From Herbaspirillum sp. WKF16 (GTDB lineage Bacteria; Pseudomonadota; Gammaproteobacteria; Burkholderiales; Burkholderiaceae_D): a DNA stretch of 64,000 nucleotides. The stretch spans positions 1,984,001-2,048,000 of the forward strand of contig NZ_CP118632.1 of NCBI RefSeq assembly GCF_028993615.1, in the 5' to 3' direction. This document shows positions 18,496 to 28,440 of this stretch, piece after piece. The notes under the pieces were generated by a model, which made no database searches, was not told the origin of the DNA, and saw only the letters and a list, made by a program, of their open reading frames with translations. How positions within the stretch are numbered: position 1 is the stretch's first letter; each line of letters begins with the position of its first letter. The translations under genes were made by a program, and so were the position numbers.

Positions 18496-19425
18496 ATGAC
18501 AACAAGAACACATCAAGGACAGTTCGCCGCCACGGGCGCACTGAGGATCGCAGCCGGCGTCGTGTTGCTGGGACTGCTGGCCGCCTGCGGCAGCAAGAAC
18601 GAAGCCTCCTCCGGGCAGGCGCTGGCCAGCGTCGACGGCAAGGAAATCACGGTGCACCAGCTCAATGCGGAGCTGGGCCGGGGCGGCGCGCGCGAAGCCA
18701 GCAAGCAGGTGCTGGACGGGCTGGTGGCGCGGCAACTGCTGATCAACGCCGCCAGGAAGGAAAAGCTGGATGCCAATCCGGCCGTGCTGGCCAACATGGA
18801 GCGCGCCAAGGACCTGGTGCTGGCCCAGAGCTATGTGCAGATGAAGCTGGGCAAGCCGGCCCGGCCCACGCCGCAGGAGATCGACGATTTCTACGCCAAG
18901 CATCCGCAGTGGTTTGCGCAGCGCAGGCAATTCGAATTTTCGGAGCTGGTGATCGGCGCCGCCAATCTCAGCGACGAGCTCAACGCGCTCATGGTGGGTA
19001 CGCGGCCGCTGGACGAGATCGCGTCCTGGCTCAACGCCAAGCGCATCCCGTTCACCCGGCTGCAGGTGACCAAGACTTCGATGGACTTGCCGCCCGCGAT
19101 GCTCGACGAGCTCAAGACCATGGAGCGCGGCCATCTCTTCATCGTCAGGGAAGGTGAGTCGGCGATCCTGGCTTCACTGGCCGACGTCAGGAGCGCGCCG
19201 CTGTCGCAAGTCGCGGCCGCTCCTCAGATCGAAGGCTACCTGATGGCGCAGAAGCAGGGCCAGATCACCGACCAGGCGCTCAACCAGCTCAGGGCCGAAG
19301 CCAAGATCGACTACTTCGACAAGGCCAAGTCGCTCAAGGACCAGGCGCCCGCGCAGGCGGCGGCCGAGCCGGCGGCTCCCGCCCAGGGCGACGCGGTGTC
19401 GCGCGGCCTGTCGGGCATCAAGTGA
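18496..19425 (+). CDS. epsD: EpsD-family peptidyl-prolyl isomerase lipoprotein
   Basis: A 309-residue predicted lipoprotein. The N-terminal hydrophobic stretch ends in LLGLLAACGS, with the lipobox Cys near residue 32. The rest resembles the SurA/PpiC-type chaperone fold (VDGKEITVHQLNAEL, then VLDGLVARQLLINAA), with a C-terminal Ala/Pro-rich tail. EpsD proteins are standard members of exosortase-linked polysaccharide loci and probably assist periplasmic folding of export components. It sits between the initiating transferase and epsE. Confidence 0.87.
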   Translation: MTTRTHQGQFAATGALRIAAGVVLLGLLAACGSKNEASSGQALASVDGKEITVHQLNAELGRGGAREASKQVLDGLVARQLLINAARKEKLDANPAVLANMERAKDLVLAQSYVQMKLGKPARPTPQEIDDFYAKHPQWFAQRRQFEFSELVIGAANLSDELNALMVGTRPLDEIASWLNAKRIPFTRLQVTKTSMDLPPAMLDELKTMERGHLFIVREGESAILASLADVRSAPLSQVAAAPQIEGYLMAQKQGQITDQALNQLRAEAKIDYFDKAKSLKDQAPAQAAAEPAAPAQGDAVSRGLSGIK

Positions 19426-19502
19426 GGGCGCCGCTTTCACCCTTTCGAATCCGCAATGTGGACCAACCGACGTATTTACAGACGCAATCCGGAGTTAAAA
19501 AA

Positions 19503-20294
19503 ATGATGAAAAAAATCTTGTTCCTGCTCGCCGGCCTGATGATTGCCGGATTCGGCTCCTCCGCCGTGGCCGACAACATTCCGCTGGGACCTGGCGACGT
19601 CATCCGCGTCAACGTCTACGGCAGCCAGGATCTCACCCTGGAGACCCGCGTCAGCGAGGCGGGAACCATCAGCTATCCGTTGATCGGCGAAGTGCAGGTG
19701 GGCGGCTTGTCCACCTCGCAGGCCGAGGCCAAGATCGCCGGCCTGCTCAAGAAGGGCGGCTACCTGGTCAATCCCCAGGTGAACATCCTGGTCACCACGC
19801 CGCAGAGCCAGATGGTGTCGGTGCTGGGCCAGGTCTACAAGCCGGGACGCTATCCGCTGGACGGCCGCCGCAACATCGCCGATGCGATCGCGCTGGCCGG
19901 CGGCGTCAATCCCGACGGCGGCGACGTCATCACCATCGTGCGCAACGTCAACGGCCAGATCACCCGCACCCCGGTGGATATCTACGCCGTGACCCACAAC
20001 GGCGACACCACCGAGCTGCCGACGATCTCGGCCAACGACGTGATCTACGTGGAACGCTCGCTGCGCTTCTACATCTATGGCGAGGTGCAGCGGCCCGGCA
20101 TGTACAAGCTGGAACGCGGCACCACCGTGCTGCAGGCGCTGTCGGTGGGCGGCGGCCTGACCCCGCGCGGCACCGAGCGCGGCCTCAAGGTCAAGCGTCG
20201 CGAACCGGACGGCGCGCTGCAGGAAATCAGCGTCAAGAAGGAAGACCTGCTGCAGGCCGACGACATCGTCTACGTCAAGGAAAGCTGGTTCTGA
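19503..20294 (+). CDS. epsE: EpsE polysaccharide export protein (Wza-like)
   Basis: A 263-residue secreted protein with a signal peptide (KKILFLLAGLMIAGFGSSAVA, cleaved before Asp-Asn). It then has the Poly_export domain (IPLGPGDVIRVNVYGSQDL) and two SLBB domains (VSVLGQVYKPGRYPL and FYIYGEVQRPGMYKL). It should form the outer-membrane export channel or periplasmic ring. GGAG lies eight bases before ATG 19503, which I prefer over an upstream in-frame start at 19422. It is smaller than E. coli Wza, as is usual for the EpsE type. Confidence 0.93.
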   Translation: MMKKILFLLAGLMIAGFGSSAVADNIPLGPGDVIRVNVYGSQDLTLETRVSEAGTISYPLIGEVQVGGLSTSQAEAKIAGLLKKGGYLVNPQVNILVTTPQSQMVSVLGQVYKPGRYPLDGRRNIADAIALAGGVNPDGGDVITIVRNVNGQITRTPVDIYAVTHNGDTTELPTISANDVIYVERSLRFYIYGEVQRPGMYKLERGTTVLQALSVGGGLTPRGTERGLKVKRREPDGALQEISVKKEDLLQADDIVYVKESWF

Positions 20295-20364
20295 CCGGCG
20301 CGGCGAGTCCAACGAACAACCCCGGTCCGCGCGCGGTGCGGACTGTTTGCCAGGAGTATCGAGA

Positions 20365-21765
20365 ATGAACCTATCCCAGTTTTTGCTGATCCTGCGGGCG
20401 CACCTGAAGATCATCATGCTGATCTTCGGCGTCACCGTGGTCGCGGCCCTGGTGGTCAGCCTGCTGCTGCCCAAGACCTACAAGGCGACTTCCTCGGTCG
20501 TGCTCAACTACAAGGCCAACGACCCGGTCACTGGGCTGGTGATGACCGCCCAGGCGCTGCCGGGCTACATGCCCACCCAGGTCGACATCATCAACAGCCG
20601 CAACGTGGCGCTGGCGGTGATCGACAACCTCAAGCTGACCAATGAACCCTCGGTCAAGGAAAGCTATGCCAACAGCGGCACCACGACCGACATCCGCAAC
20701 TGGCTGGCCGACATCCTGCTGCGCAACCTGGACGCGGTGGCCTCGCGCGACAGCAGCGTGATCGACATCACCTACAAGGGGCGCGATCCGCAGTTCGTGG
20801 CGACCATGGCCAATGCCTTCGCCGAGGCCTACCAGCAGGTGAGCATGCAGCTCAAGCTGGACCCGACCCGCAAGGCCTCGTCCTACTTCAACGACCAGAT
20901 CAAGATCCTGCGCGACAACTACGAGAAGGCCCAGGGGCGCCTGTCGAAGTACCAGCAGGAGAACGGCATCACCAACCTCGACAACCGCATGGACGTCGAG
21001 AACAATCGCCTCAACGACCTCTCCACGCAACTGGTGGCGGCGCAGGGCGCCCTGTCTGAAGCGCAGTCGCGCCGCCAGGCGGCCGGCACCGGCAACTCGC
21101 CCGACGTGCTGGCCAACCCGCTGGTGCAGAACCTGAAAGCCAACGTCGCCGCCTCCGAGGCGCGCTTCGCGCAGGCCGCCAAGCGCCTGGGCACCAACCA
21201 TCCCGACTACCTGAACGCCAAGGCCGAACTGGATGGCCTGCGCGCCCAGTTGAACGCGGCGATCGCCTCCACGTCGGCCAGCGTCGGCACCAACGCCAGC
21301 ATCCTGCAAAAGCGCGAGGCCGAGATCCGCGGCGAGTTCGATGCGCAGAAGAAGAAGGTGCTGGACCTGAACCGCAGCCGCGACGAGCTCTCGGTATTGC
21401 AGCGCGACCTCGACAGCGCCCAGCGCGCCTACGAGCTGACCTCGCAGCGCTACATGCAGACCAACCTGGAAGGCCAGTCCAACCAGTCCGACATCTCGCT
21501 GCTGGCCAGCGCCGTGGCGCCGACCGGCCCTGCCAGCCCGCGCATCTTCATCAACCTGGTGCTGTCGATGTTCGTCGGCCTGATCCTGGGCGTGATGGCC
21601 GCGCTGGGCCTGGAACTGATCAACCGCCGCGTGCGCTCGGAGGTCGACCTGATCGAAGGCCTGGGCCTGCCGGTGTTGGGCAGCATCGCACGCCCCAGCT
21701 TGCATAACAGGCGCGACCGCCGGCCGGCGCTGGCCCGCAACATCCGGTCGCTGCCGGCGGCCTGA
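20365..21765 (+). CDS. epsF: EpsF chain-length determinant protein (Wzz-like)
   Basis: A 466-residue polysaccharide co-polymerase. A membrane helix lies near residues 14-38, a long periplasmic coiled-coil region spans about 165-385 (SSYFNDQIKILRDNYEKAQ, then QRDLDSAQRAYELTSQRY), and a second helix near 400-425 follows a Pro-rich motif (ASAVAPTGPASPRIF). It lacks a kinase domain, which is encoded separately as EpsG. AGGAG precedes ATG 20365. It controls polymer length and bridges to the export channel. Confidence 0.92.
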   Translation: MNLSQFLLILRAHLKIIMLIFGVTVVAALVVSLLLPKTYKATSSVVLNYKANDPVTGLVMTAQALPGYMPTQVDIINSRNVALAVIDNLKLTNEPSVKESYANSGTTTDIRNWLADILLRNLDAVASRDSSVIDITYKGRDPQFVATMANAFAEAYQQVSMQLKLDPTRKASSYFNDQIKILRDNYEKAQGRLSKYQQENGITNLDNRMDVENNRLNDLSTQLVAAQGALSEAQSRRQAAGTGNSPDVLANPLVQNLKANVAASEARFAQAAKRLGTNHPDYLNAKAELDGLRAQLNAAIASTSASVGTNASILQKREAEIRGEFDAQKKKVLDLNRSRDELSVLQRDLDSAQRAYELTSQRYMQTNLEGQSNQSDISLLASAVAPTGPASPRIFINLVLSMFVGLILGVMAALGLELINRRVRSEVDLIEGLGLPVLGSIARPSLHNRRDRRPALARNIRSLPAA

Positions 21766-21820
21766 GCCGCAGCGGCGAGGTTTCCTCGATCGTCAACGCA
21801 TACAACGAATCGGAATTCAT

Positions 21821-22702
21821 ATGGACACTGCAATCCTGATCAGCAACAAGGCCAGCAACGCCTTGCCGAGCCGCTCCATCGGCGCCATCCTGATCGACAT
21901 GGGCAAGCTCACGCCGGACAAGGCCGAGCGCATCCTGCGCCTGCAGCGCGAGCGCGGCATGCGCTTCGGCGACGCCGCCATCCAGCTCGGCCTGCTGAGC
22001 CAGGACGACATCGATCACGCGCTGTCGTCCCAGTTCGACTATCCCTACCTGCAAAAAGGCGAGAGCCGCGTCAGCGAGGAAGTGGTGGCCGCCTACAACC
22101 CCTTCAGCCCGCAGGTGGAAACCCTGCGCGCGCTGCGCAGCCAGCTGATGCTGCGCTGGTTCGACGCCGACAACGGCCACAAGGCGCTGGCGGTGACCAG
22201 CGCCGGTAGCGGGGAAGGGCGCAGCTTCCTGGCGGCCAATCTCGCGGTGGTGTTTTCGCAGCTGGGCGAGCGCACGCTGCTGATCGACGGCGACATGCGC
22301 AATCCGCGCCAGCATGAGCTGTTCGGGCTGGACAACCGTTACGGCTTGTCGGCCGTGATCGCCGGCCGCGCCGGCGCCGCCGAGTCGATCCACCGCGTGC
22401 CCGCGCTGGTGGATCTCTCGGTGCTGACCTCGGGTCCGACGCCGCCCAACCCGCAGGAGCTGCTTGGCCGCGCGCCCTTCGCCGAGCTGCTGCAGCAGCT
22501 GGCGCCCAGCTATGACGCGATCATCATCGACACGCCGCCGGGCGTCGAATGCGCCGATGCCCAGATGGTGGCCGCGCGCACCGGCGCCGCGCTGATGGTG
22601 GTGCGCAAGAACGTGAGCCACATCGCCGGCGTGCGCACGCTGGCCGATACCCTCGCCGACGCCCACGTGCATGTGGTGGGCAGCGTGCTCAACGAGTTCT
22701 GA
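21821..22702 (+). CDS. epsG: EpsG CpsD/CapB-type kinase with N-terminal MshEN-like domain
   Basis: A 293-residue cytosolic partner of EpsF. The C-terminal half is a BY-kinase-like P-loop ATPase: Walker [11 protein letters not shown] (127-136), Walker A' [11 protein letters not shown] and Walker [11 protein letters not shown]. The Walker A Lys is replaced by Arg134. There is no C-terminal tyrosine cluster, so classical autophosphorylation is doubtful. Residues 18-42 and 48-71 form two RxG-type 24-residue motifs ending in Gln, matching the c-di-GMP-binding MshEN pattern. It lies directly before the exosortase gene. Confidence 0.9.
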   Translation: MDTAILISNKASNALPSRSIGAILIDMGKLTPDKAERILRLQRERGMRFGDAAIQLGLLSQDDIDHALSSQFDYPYLQKGESRVSEEVVAAYNPFSPQVETLRALRSQLMLRWFDADNGHKALAVTSAGSGEGRSFLAANLAVVFSQLGERTLLIDGDMRNPRQHELFGLDNRYGLSAVIAGRAGAAESIHRVPALVDLSVLTSGPTPPNPQELLGRAPFAELLQQLAPSYDAIIIDTPPGVECADAQMVAARTGAALMVVRKNVSHIAGVRTLADTLADAHVHVVGSVLNEF

Positions 22703-22725
22703 CGGCGGCGCTGGCCGGGCCGACG

Positions 22726-24366
22726 ATGACCATCGAACAGACCTATCCGCTGCAAGGCAAGAAACTCGGCCTGTCGCCGTGGCTGGTGATCGCGGCCGGC
22801 CTGGCGGCGATGTACGTGCCCAGCTTCATCGACCTGTTCCAGGGCGTCTGGGGCACCGACCGCAATGCGCACGGCCCGATCGTGCTGGCCGTGGCCTGTT
22901 GCTACCTGTATGTGCGCGTGCGCCAGTTGCGCGAGGAAGGGCTGGTCGAACGTCGCCCGGCGCCGCTGGCCGGCGGCCTGTCGCTGCTCTTCGGCCTGCT
23001 GTGCTTCACCCTGGGACGCTCGCAGACGGTGCTGTTCCTGGAGGCCGGCTCGCTGATCCCCATCCTGGCCGGGCTGGTGCTGATGTTCTTCGGCGCGCGC
23101 ACCTGCCGCCGCCTCTGGTTCGCGTTCTTCTTCATGCTGTTCATGGTGCCGCTGCCGGCGTCGGTGGTGGACCTGCTGACCCAGCCGCTGAAGATCGGCG
23201 TGTCCTATGCCTCCGAGCATCTGTTGCGCGCCTTCGATTATCCGATCGCGCGCAGCGGCGTGGTCCTCTACATGGGGCAGTACCAGCTGCTGGTGGCGGA
23301 CGCCTGCGCCGGCCTGAACTCGCTGTTCACGCTGGAGGCGCTGGGCCTGCTGTACATGAACCTGGTGCGGCACCAGTCGCTGTTGCGCAATACCGCGCTG
23401 GCGCTGCTGATCGTGCCGATTTCCTTCACCGCCAACACGGTGCGCGTGGTGGTGCTGGCGCTGATCACCTACTACCTGGGCGATGCGGCGGGGCAGGGCT
23501 TCCTGCACGGCTTCGCCGGGATGTTGCTGTTCCTGGTGGCGCTGGCCCTGATCATCGGCATGGACAGCGTGCTGCGCGTGGTCGCCGTGCGCCATGCCCG
23601 CTGGCGCGGCGTGGCCGAACCGGAGGCGGTTCCGCGCGTGCGCCAGCCGGCGCGCCAGGAGCGCGGCGCCTTGTTCGCCATCGGCTTGCCATCGGCGTTG
23701 CTGCTGGCGCTGGGCATGGCGGCCTCGGTCGCGGTGGCGCACATGCTGGCGCCGCATGAGGCGCAGGTGGTCAAGAGCGCCCGGTTCGAGGCTTTCGTGC
23801 CGCGCCAATTCGGGCAATGGCGCGAAGTGCCGTCGCCCTATGTGCAGGTCAGCGTCGATGTGCAGGACGGCACCGACCGCAGCTACGAGCAGCCCTATGA
23901 CGACGTGCTCAGCCGCACTTATGTCAACGGCCGCGGGGAGCAGGTGATGCTGGCGCTGGCCTATGCCAACGAACAGATGCAGGACGTGAAGATCCATCCG
24001 CCGGAGGCGTGCTACGTCGCCCAGGGCTTCGTGATGGTGGACGGCGCGCCGCTGGCCATGCGCACGGTTACGGGCCGCGAGATCACCGGCCGGCGATTCC
24101 TGGCGCGCAACAACGACCGCCTGGAAGCGGTCAGCTACTGGATGCGCATCGGCGACGCCTTCCCCGACGGCGGCCTGGCGGCGCGCTGGAAGATCTTCAC
24201 GGCGGGCATGGCGGGGCGCATTTCCGACGGCATCCTGGTGCGCGCATCGAGCCTGGTGCAGGAGCCGGCGCAGCAGGCGGGCGCCTATGCGCTGCAGCAG
24301 CGCTTCCTGCAAGACCTGGAGGCGGCGATGCAGGGCGGCCATCCGGGCCTGATGGCGCCCGTATGA
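22726..24366 (+). CDS. Exosortase B fused to EpsI domain
   Basis: A 546-residue inner-membrane protein. Residues 1-290 are an eight-helix exosortase of the XrtB type, with proposed catalytic Cys194 ([11 protein letters not shown]), Arg240 ([10 protein letters not shown]) and His261 (FLHGFAG). Residues 315-546 form an EpsI domain: one more helix, then a periplasmic region with [12 protein letters not shown] (Cys429). Exosortases process PEP-CTERM proteins. EpsI is thought to act with them in polysaccharide loci. In XrtB systems the two are usually separate genes. No PEP-CTERM substrate is in view. ATG 22726 lacks a good Shine-Dalgarno and follows epsG by 23 bases. Confidence 0.9.
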   Translation: MTIEQTYPLQGKKLGLSPWLVIAAGLAAMYVPSFIDLFQGVWGTDRNAHGPIVLAVACCYLYVRVRQLREEGLVERRPAPLAGGLSLLFGLLCFTLGRSQTVLFLEAGSLIPILAGLVLMFFGARTCRRLWFAFFFMLFMVPLPASVVDLLTQPLKIGVSYASEHLLRAFDYPIARSGVVLYMGQYQLLVADACAGLNSLFTLEALGLLYMNLVRHQSLLRNTALALLIVPISFTANTVRVVVLALITYYLGDAAGQGFLHGFAGMLLFLVALALIIGMDSVLRVVAVRHARWRGVAEPEAVPRVRQPARQERGALFAIGLPSALLLALGMAASVAVAHMLAPHEAQVVKSARFEAFVPRQFGQWREVPSPYVQVSVDVQDGTDRSYEQPYDDVLSRTYVNGRGEQVMLALAYANEQMQDVKIHPPEACYVAQGFVMVDGAPLAMRTVTGREITGRRFLARNNDRLEAVSYWMRIGDAFPDGGLAARWKIFTAGMAGRISDGILVRASSLVQEPAQQAGAYALQQRFLQDLEAAMQGGHPGLMAPV

Positions 24367-24506
24367 ACTGATATCCGAACGGCCGCGGTTCCGCCGGAAC
24401 CGTGCTCAATTTTCATCCACGCCGCGCGCAGCGGGACGTGGCCAGGCAATGGCCGCGCAGCGACCGTCGCGCCGGCACTTGCGGCCGCACGCAGAGGAAT
24501 AAAAGC

Positions 24507-25937
24507 ATGAAGAAAACCTACCTCGAAACATCGCAGCTGATGATCCTGGCCGGCGCGCTGCTGGTGTCGATCCTGATCGGCATGGCGCTGCCGGTGTTCA
24601 CCGGCCTGCTGGGCGACAGCTACGCCAAGCTGGCCGCGGTGCCGGCGCTGTTCATCCTGGGCGGATTGTTCATCTTCAATCGCCGCCTGCTGCTGTTGAT
24701 GATCTTCTTCTTCCGCGCCTCCGGCGACATCGTGCTGGAATCCACCCGGGTGGGCGGCACCGGCGGCGTCGGCCTGGGCGGCGCCATCAACGCCCTGATC
24801 ATCCTGATCGCCTTCCTGTTCGTGGTGGAAAAGCCCAAGCTGCTGCCGCGCCGCGTGATCGTGCCGTGGCTGGTGCTGATGGCGGTGGCCTGCGCCGGCG
24901 TGGTGATCTCGCCCGACCGCGGCGCGGCGATCAAGATCGTGCTGTCGCTGTCGTCCTATTTCGCCGTGTTCATCTGCGCCTTCTACGTGGTGCGTTCGCC
25001 GGAAGACTTCCGTTCCATGATCCGCCTGATGGTGGCCTCGTCCGTCATTCCCGCGCTGTACGCAATCGTCAATACAGCCTTGCACGCCAGGGGCGGGCTG
25101 GCCGGCTTTCGGCTTCAAAGCACCTTCGGCCACCCCAACATCTTCGCCTTCTACCTGACCCTGATCATTTCGCTGGGCCTCTACATGGTCAAGAACAAGG
25201 CGTTCGCGCTGGGCCAGTTCAAGCGCTTCGCGCTGGTGGGCTACATGGTGGGACTGTTCGGCCTGCTGCTGCTGACGCAGACGCGCAGCGCGTGGATCGC
25301 CTGCTTCCTGCTGTTCGCGGTGTACGGCCTGCTCTTCGAGCGGCGCTACCTGGTCTATCTCGCGGTGCTGCCGTTGCTGGCGCTGCTGGTGCCCAGCGTG
25401 CAGGAGCGCGTGATGCAACTCGACGCCGGCAATACGGTCCAGACCTATGCCAAGCTCAATTCCTTCGCCTGGCGGGTCTACCTGTGGGAGTCGGGCTTGA
25501 AGTGGATGTCGGTGTCGCGCTACCTGACCGGTTACGGCGTGGAGTCCTTCCCGTATTACTCGCAGGTGTTCTTCCCGCTGGCCGGCAGCACCAAGTGGGG
25601 CGCGCACAGCGTGTTCGTGCAGTGGTTCTTCGACACCGGCATCATCGGCACGCTCGCCTATCTCGCCGTGTTCTTCCAGGTGCTGCGCATGCTCATCAAG
25701 CTGCATGCGCTGGACCGCCTGGGCGCGGTGATCCTGATCTGCACCCTGATCGAATACCTGGTGGTCTCGGCCTCCGACAACCTGCTGGCCTACCTGGCGT
25801 TCAACTGGTACTTCTGGCTGCTGCTGGGCATGGGTTGTTCGGTCTATTTCAACAGCGAGGCCTTCCAGCGCGAACAGGTGAAGAAACCTCGCGCCGCGCG
25901 CCCAGCCGGCGTGCAGCAAGGGCTGCGCCGGGCCTGA
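24507..25937 (+). CDS. O-antigen ligase/polymerase family protein (Wzy-like)
   Basis: A 476-residue inner-membrane protein with about 11 hydrophobic helices and a large periplasmic loop. The Wzy_C-type region contains TQTRSAWIACFLLF and a later RVYLWESGLKWMSVS, GYGVESFPYY stretch. In this locus it most likely polymerises lipid-linked repeat units. A ligase role is less likely because no LPS genes are nearby. AGAGGAA precedes ATG 24507. A start at 24402 would add an unlikely Arg-rich leader. Confidence 0.88.
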   Translation: MKKTYLETSQLMILAGALLVSILIGMALPVFTGLLGDSYAKLAAVPALFILGGLFIFNRRLLLLMIFFFRASGDIVLESTRVGGTGGVGLGGAINALIILIAFLFVVEKPKLLPRRVIVPWLVLMAVACAGVVISPDRGAAIKIVLSLSSYFAVFICAFYVVRSPEDFRSMIRLMVASSVIPALYAIVNTALHARGGLAGFRLQSTFGHPNIFAFYLTLIISLGLYMVKNKAFALGQFKRFALVGYMVGLFGLLLLTQTRSAWIACFLLFAVYGLLFERRYLVYLAVLPLLALLVPSVQERVMQLDAGNTVQTYAKLNSFAWRVYLWESGLKWMSVSRYLTGYGVESFPYYSQVFFPLAGSTKWGAHSVFVQWFFDTGIIGTLAYLAVFFQVLRMLIKLHALDRLGAVILICTLIEYLVVSASDNLLAYLAFNWYFWLLLGMGCSVYFNSEAFQREQVKKPRAARPAGVQQGLRRA

Positions 25938-26011
25938 CGGCGGCGCGCCCCGCATCGCCCCGGCCCGGCGTGTCCGAACGCCGGCCGGCCAACATTGCCA
26001 CAAGAGATGAC

Positions 26012-27268
26012 ATGCCCACAAAAATAGCCTACTTCATCAACCAGTATCCCAAGGTGAGCCACAGCTTCATCCGGCGCGAGATCGCCGCCGTGGAGGAGCA
26101 GGGCTTCGCCGTCCAGCGCATCGCGCTGCGCGGCTGGGACGCCGAGATCGTCGATGACGACGACCGCGCCGACCGCGAACGCACGCAGTACGTCCTGCGG
26201 CGCGGCATGGCCGGCCTGCTGGCGCCGCTGGCGCGCCAGCTGCTGGCGCGGCCCGGCCGGTTCTTCGCGGCGCTGGCGCTGGCCTGCAGGATGGCCGCGC
26301 GCGGCGAGCGCCCGCTGCCGTATCACCTGGTCTACCTGGCCGAAGCGGCGCAGGTGGTGGAGTGGACTGCGGCCTTCGGCGCGCATCATATCCACGCCCA
26401 CTTCGGCACCAATTCGACCGAGATCGTGATGCTGGCGCAAGCCTTGGGCGGCCCCTCCTACAGCTTCACCGTGCACGGCCCGGAAGAGTTCGACAAGCCG
26501 CATGCGCTGGGCCTGGACGAGAAGATCCGCCGCTCGGCCTTCACCGTGGCGATCACCTCGTTCTGCCAGAGCCAGTTGTACCGCTGGGTGGAACAGGACG
26601 CCTGGAGCAAGATCGAGATCGTGCATTGCGGCCTGGATCGCGGCTTCTACGCCGACGCTCCGGCCCAGGCCTCGATCGCGCCGCGCCTGGTGTGCGTGGG
26701 GCGCCTGTGCGAGCAGAAGGGCCAGCTGCTGCTGGTGGAGGCCGCGGCGCAGTTGCACCGCAAGGGCATCGCCTTCGAGCTGGTGCTGGCCGGCGACGGC
26801 GAGATGCGCGCGCAGATCGAGGAACGCATCCGCCGCCACGGCCTGCAGGATCGGATCCGCATCACCGGCTGGATCAGCGGCAAGCAGGTGCGCGATGAGC
26901 TGCTGGCCGCGCGCGCGCTGGTGCTGCCCAGTTTCGCCGAGGGCTTGCCGGTGGTGATCATGGAAGCCATGGCCTTGCGCCGACCGGTGCTGACCACCTA
27001 TGTGGCCGGCATTCCCGAACTGGTGCTGCAGGGCGAGAACGGTTGGCTGTTCCCCGCCGGCGACCTGGAGCGGCTGACGGCGTCGATGGAAGAATGCCTG
27101 GCCGCCTCGCCAGAGCAGCTGGAGCGCATGGGCGCGGCGGCGCAGGCGCGCGCGGTGGAACGCCACTCGATCGGCACCGAGGCCGCCAAGCTGGCACGCC
27201 TGTTCACGCTGCATGCGGCGCCGCAGGCGCAGCGCGCGCACGCGCCGCAGCCGGAGGGCGCGCAATGA
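26012..27268 (+). CDS. Glycosyltransferase, GT4 family
   Basis: A 418-residue GT-B glycosyltransferase. The N-domain begins TKIAYFINQYPKVSHSFIRREI. The C-domain has RLVCVGRLCEQKGQ and the EX7E-type motif LPSFAEGLPVVIMEAMA near 310-325. It adds a sugar to the lipid-linked repeat unit on the cytosolic face. Donor and acceptor are unknown. A much longer open frame extends upstream but overlaps the polymerase gene in another phase, so I start at ATG 26012. It overlaps the next gene by four bases (ATGA). Confidence 0.93.
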   Translation: MPTKIAYFINQYPKVSHSFIRREIAAVEEQGFAVQRIALRGWDAEIVDDDDRADRERTQYVLRRGMAGLLAPLARQLLARPGRFFAALALACRMAARGERPLPYHLVYLAEAAQVVEWTAAFGAHHIHAHFGTNSTEIVMLAQALGGPSYSFTVHGPEEFDKPHALGLDEKIRRSAFTVAITSFCQSQLYRWVEQDAWSKIEIVHCGLDRGFYADAPAQASIAPRLVCVGRLCEQKGQLLLVEAAAQLHRKGIAFELVLAGDGEMRAQIEERIRRHGLQDRIRITGWISGKQVRDELLAARALVLPSFAEGLPVVIMEAMALRRPVLTTYVAGIPELVLQGENGWLFPAGDLERLTASMEECLAASPEQLERMGAAAQARAVERHSIGTEAAKLARLFTLHAAPQAQRAHAPQPEGAQ

Positions 27269-28395
27269 GCCTGGCCCACGTCAAGGAGCGCGAAGCCGCA
27301 TCCCGCGCGGCAGTGCCGGCGCCCGAGCGGGCCGCGGACAGCCTGGTGCATACCAAGCACAAGGAGATCGCCTCGCTGGACGGCTGGCGCGCCGTGGCCA
27401 TCGCCATCGTGTTCCTGAGCCACGCCGGGCTGGGCAAGATCATTCCCGGTGGACTGGGCGTGACGATCTTCTTCTTCCTCAGCGGCTACCTGATCACCAC
27501 GCTGCTGGTGCGCGAGTTCACGGCCAGCGGCGGCATCAACATCCGCCATTTCTACGTGCGCCGCGTGCTGCGCCTGACGCCGCCGCTGCTGCTGGTGCTG
27601 GCGGTGACCTACCTGCTGACGCACTACGGCCTGTTCACCGGGCACGCCGCCTGGAGCGGCTTCTTCGCCCAGCTGTTCTATTTCGCCAACTACTACGTGC
27701 TGTTCTTCGACGCCGGCAACGCGGTGCCGCAGGGCACCGGCGTGTTCTGGTCGCTGGCGGTGGAGGAGCATTTCTATTTCGTCTTCCCGGCCTTGTTCAT
27801 GCTGCTCATGCGCCGCGCCGATCATCGCCGCATCCCGCTCTACCTGTTCGGCCTGTGCCTGGCCTTCCTGGCGTGGCGCTACTACCTGGTGGCGGGCGAG
27901 GGCGTGTCGATGGAGCGCACTTATTACGCTACCGACACCCGCATCGATTCCATCCTGTTCGGCTGCATCCTCGCCACGCTGCAGCTGCCCGAGAGCCTGC
28001 GCGCCACCCTGCAGCGGCCCGCCCTGCGCATGGCCGGCGTCGGCGCCGGAGTCTTGCTGCTGCTGCTGTCGCTGCTGGTGCGCGATGCGGTCTTCCGCGA
28101 AACGCTGCGCTATTCGGTGCAGGGCATCGCGCTGATCCCGCTGTTCTTCTATTCGGTCACCCGTCCGGACAGTTTCCCGTTCCGCTGGCTCAACCTGCGC
28201 TGGGTGCAGCGGCTGGGGATCTATTCGTATTCGATCTACCTCTCGCATGAAATCATGCTGAGCAACGTGGATTGGGTGTCCGCCAACCCGGCGCTCAACA
28301 TCGCCGCGGCGCTGGTGTTTTCCCTGCTGTTCGCCATGCTGGTGGATCGCTTCATCGACGCGCCGCTGCGCGCTGTTCGCGCGCGATTCCGCTGA
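27265..28395 (+). CDS. Acyltransferase 3 family membrane protein
   Basis: A 376-residue integral membrane acyltransferase with about ten helices. Conserved features are LDGWRAVAIAIVFLSHAG with the catalytic-type His near residue 53, FYVRRVLRLTPPLLL, and FWSLAVEEHFYFVFP. It probably O-acetylates or succinylates the polysaccharide. The ATG overlaps the stop of the glycosyltransferase gene (ATGA), so translation is coupled. Confidence 0.92.
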   Translation: MSLAHVKEREAASRAAVPAPERAADSLVHTKHKEIASLDGWRAVAIAIVFLSHAGLGKIIPGGLGVTIFFFLSGYLITTLLVREFTASGGINIRHFYVRRVLRLTPPLLLVLAVTYLLTHYGLFTGHAAWSGFFAQLFYFANYYVLFFDAGNAVPQGTGVFWSLAVEEHFYFVFPALFMLLMRRADHRRIPLYLFGLCLAFLAWRYYLVAGEGVSMERTYYATDTRIDSILFGCILATLQLPESLRATLQRPALRMAGVGAGVLLLLLSLLVRDAVFRETLRYSVQGIALIPLFFYSVTRPDSFPFRWLNLRWVQRLGIYSYSIYLSHEIMLSNVDWVSANPALNIAAALVFSLLFAMLVDRFIDAPLRAVRARFR

Positions 28396-28440
28396 TTCCG
28401 CTGAGTCCGTTTGTTCCAACGCAAGATTGGAGGCACATAC

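Noticed and set aside
24866..26011. Long in-frame upstream extension of the GT4 glycosyltransferase
   Set aside because: It overlaps the polymerase gene in another phase, is Arg/Gly-rich and lacks protein-like composition; the GT4 fold starts at 26012.
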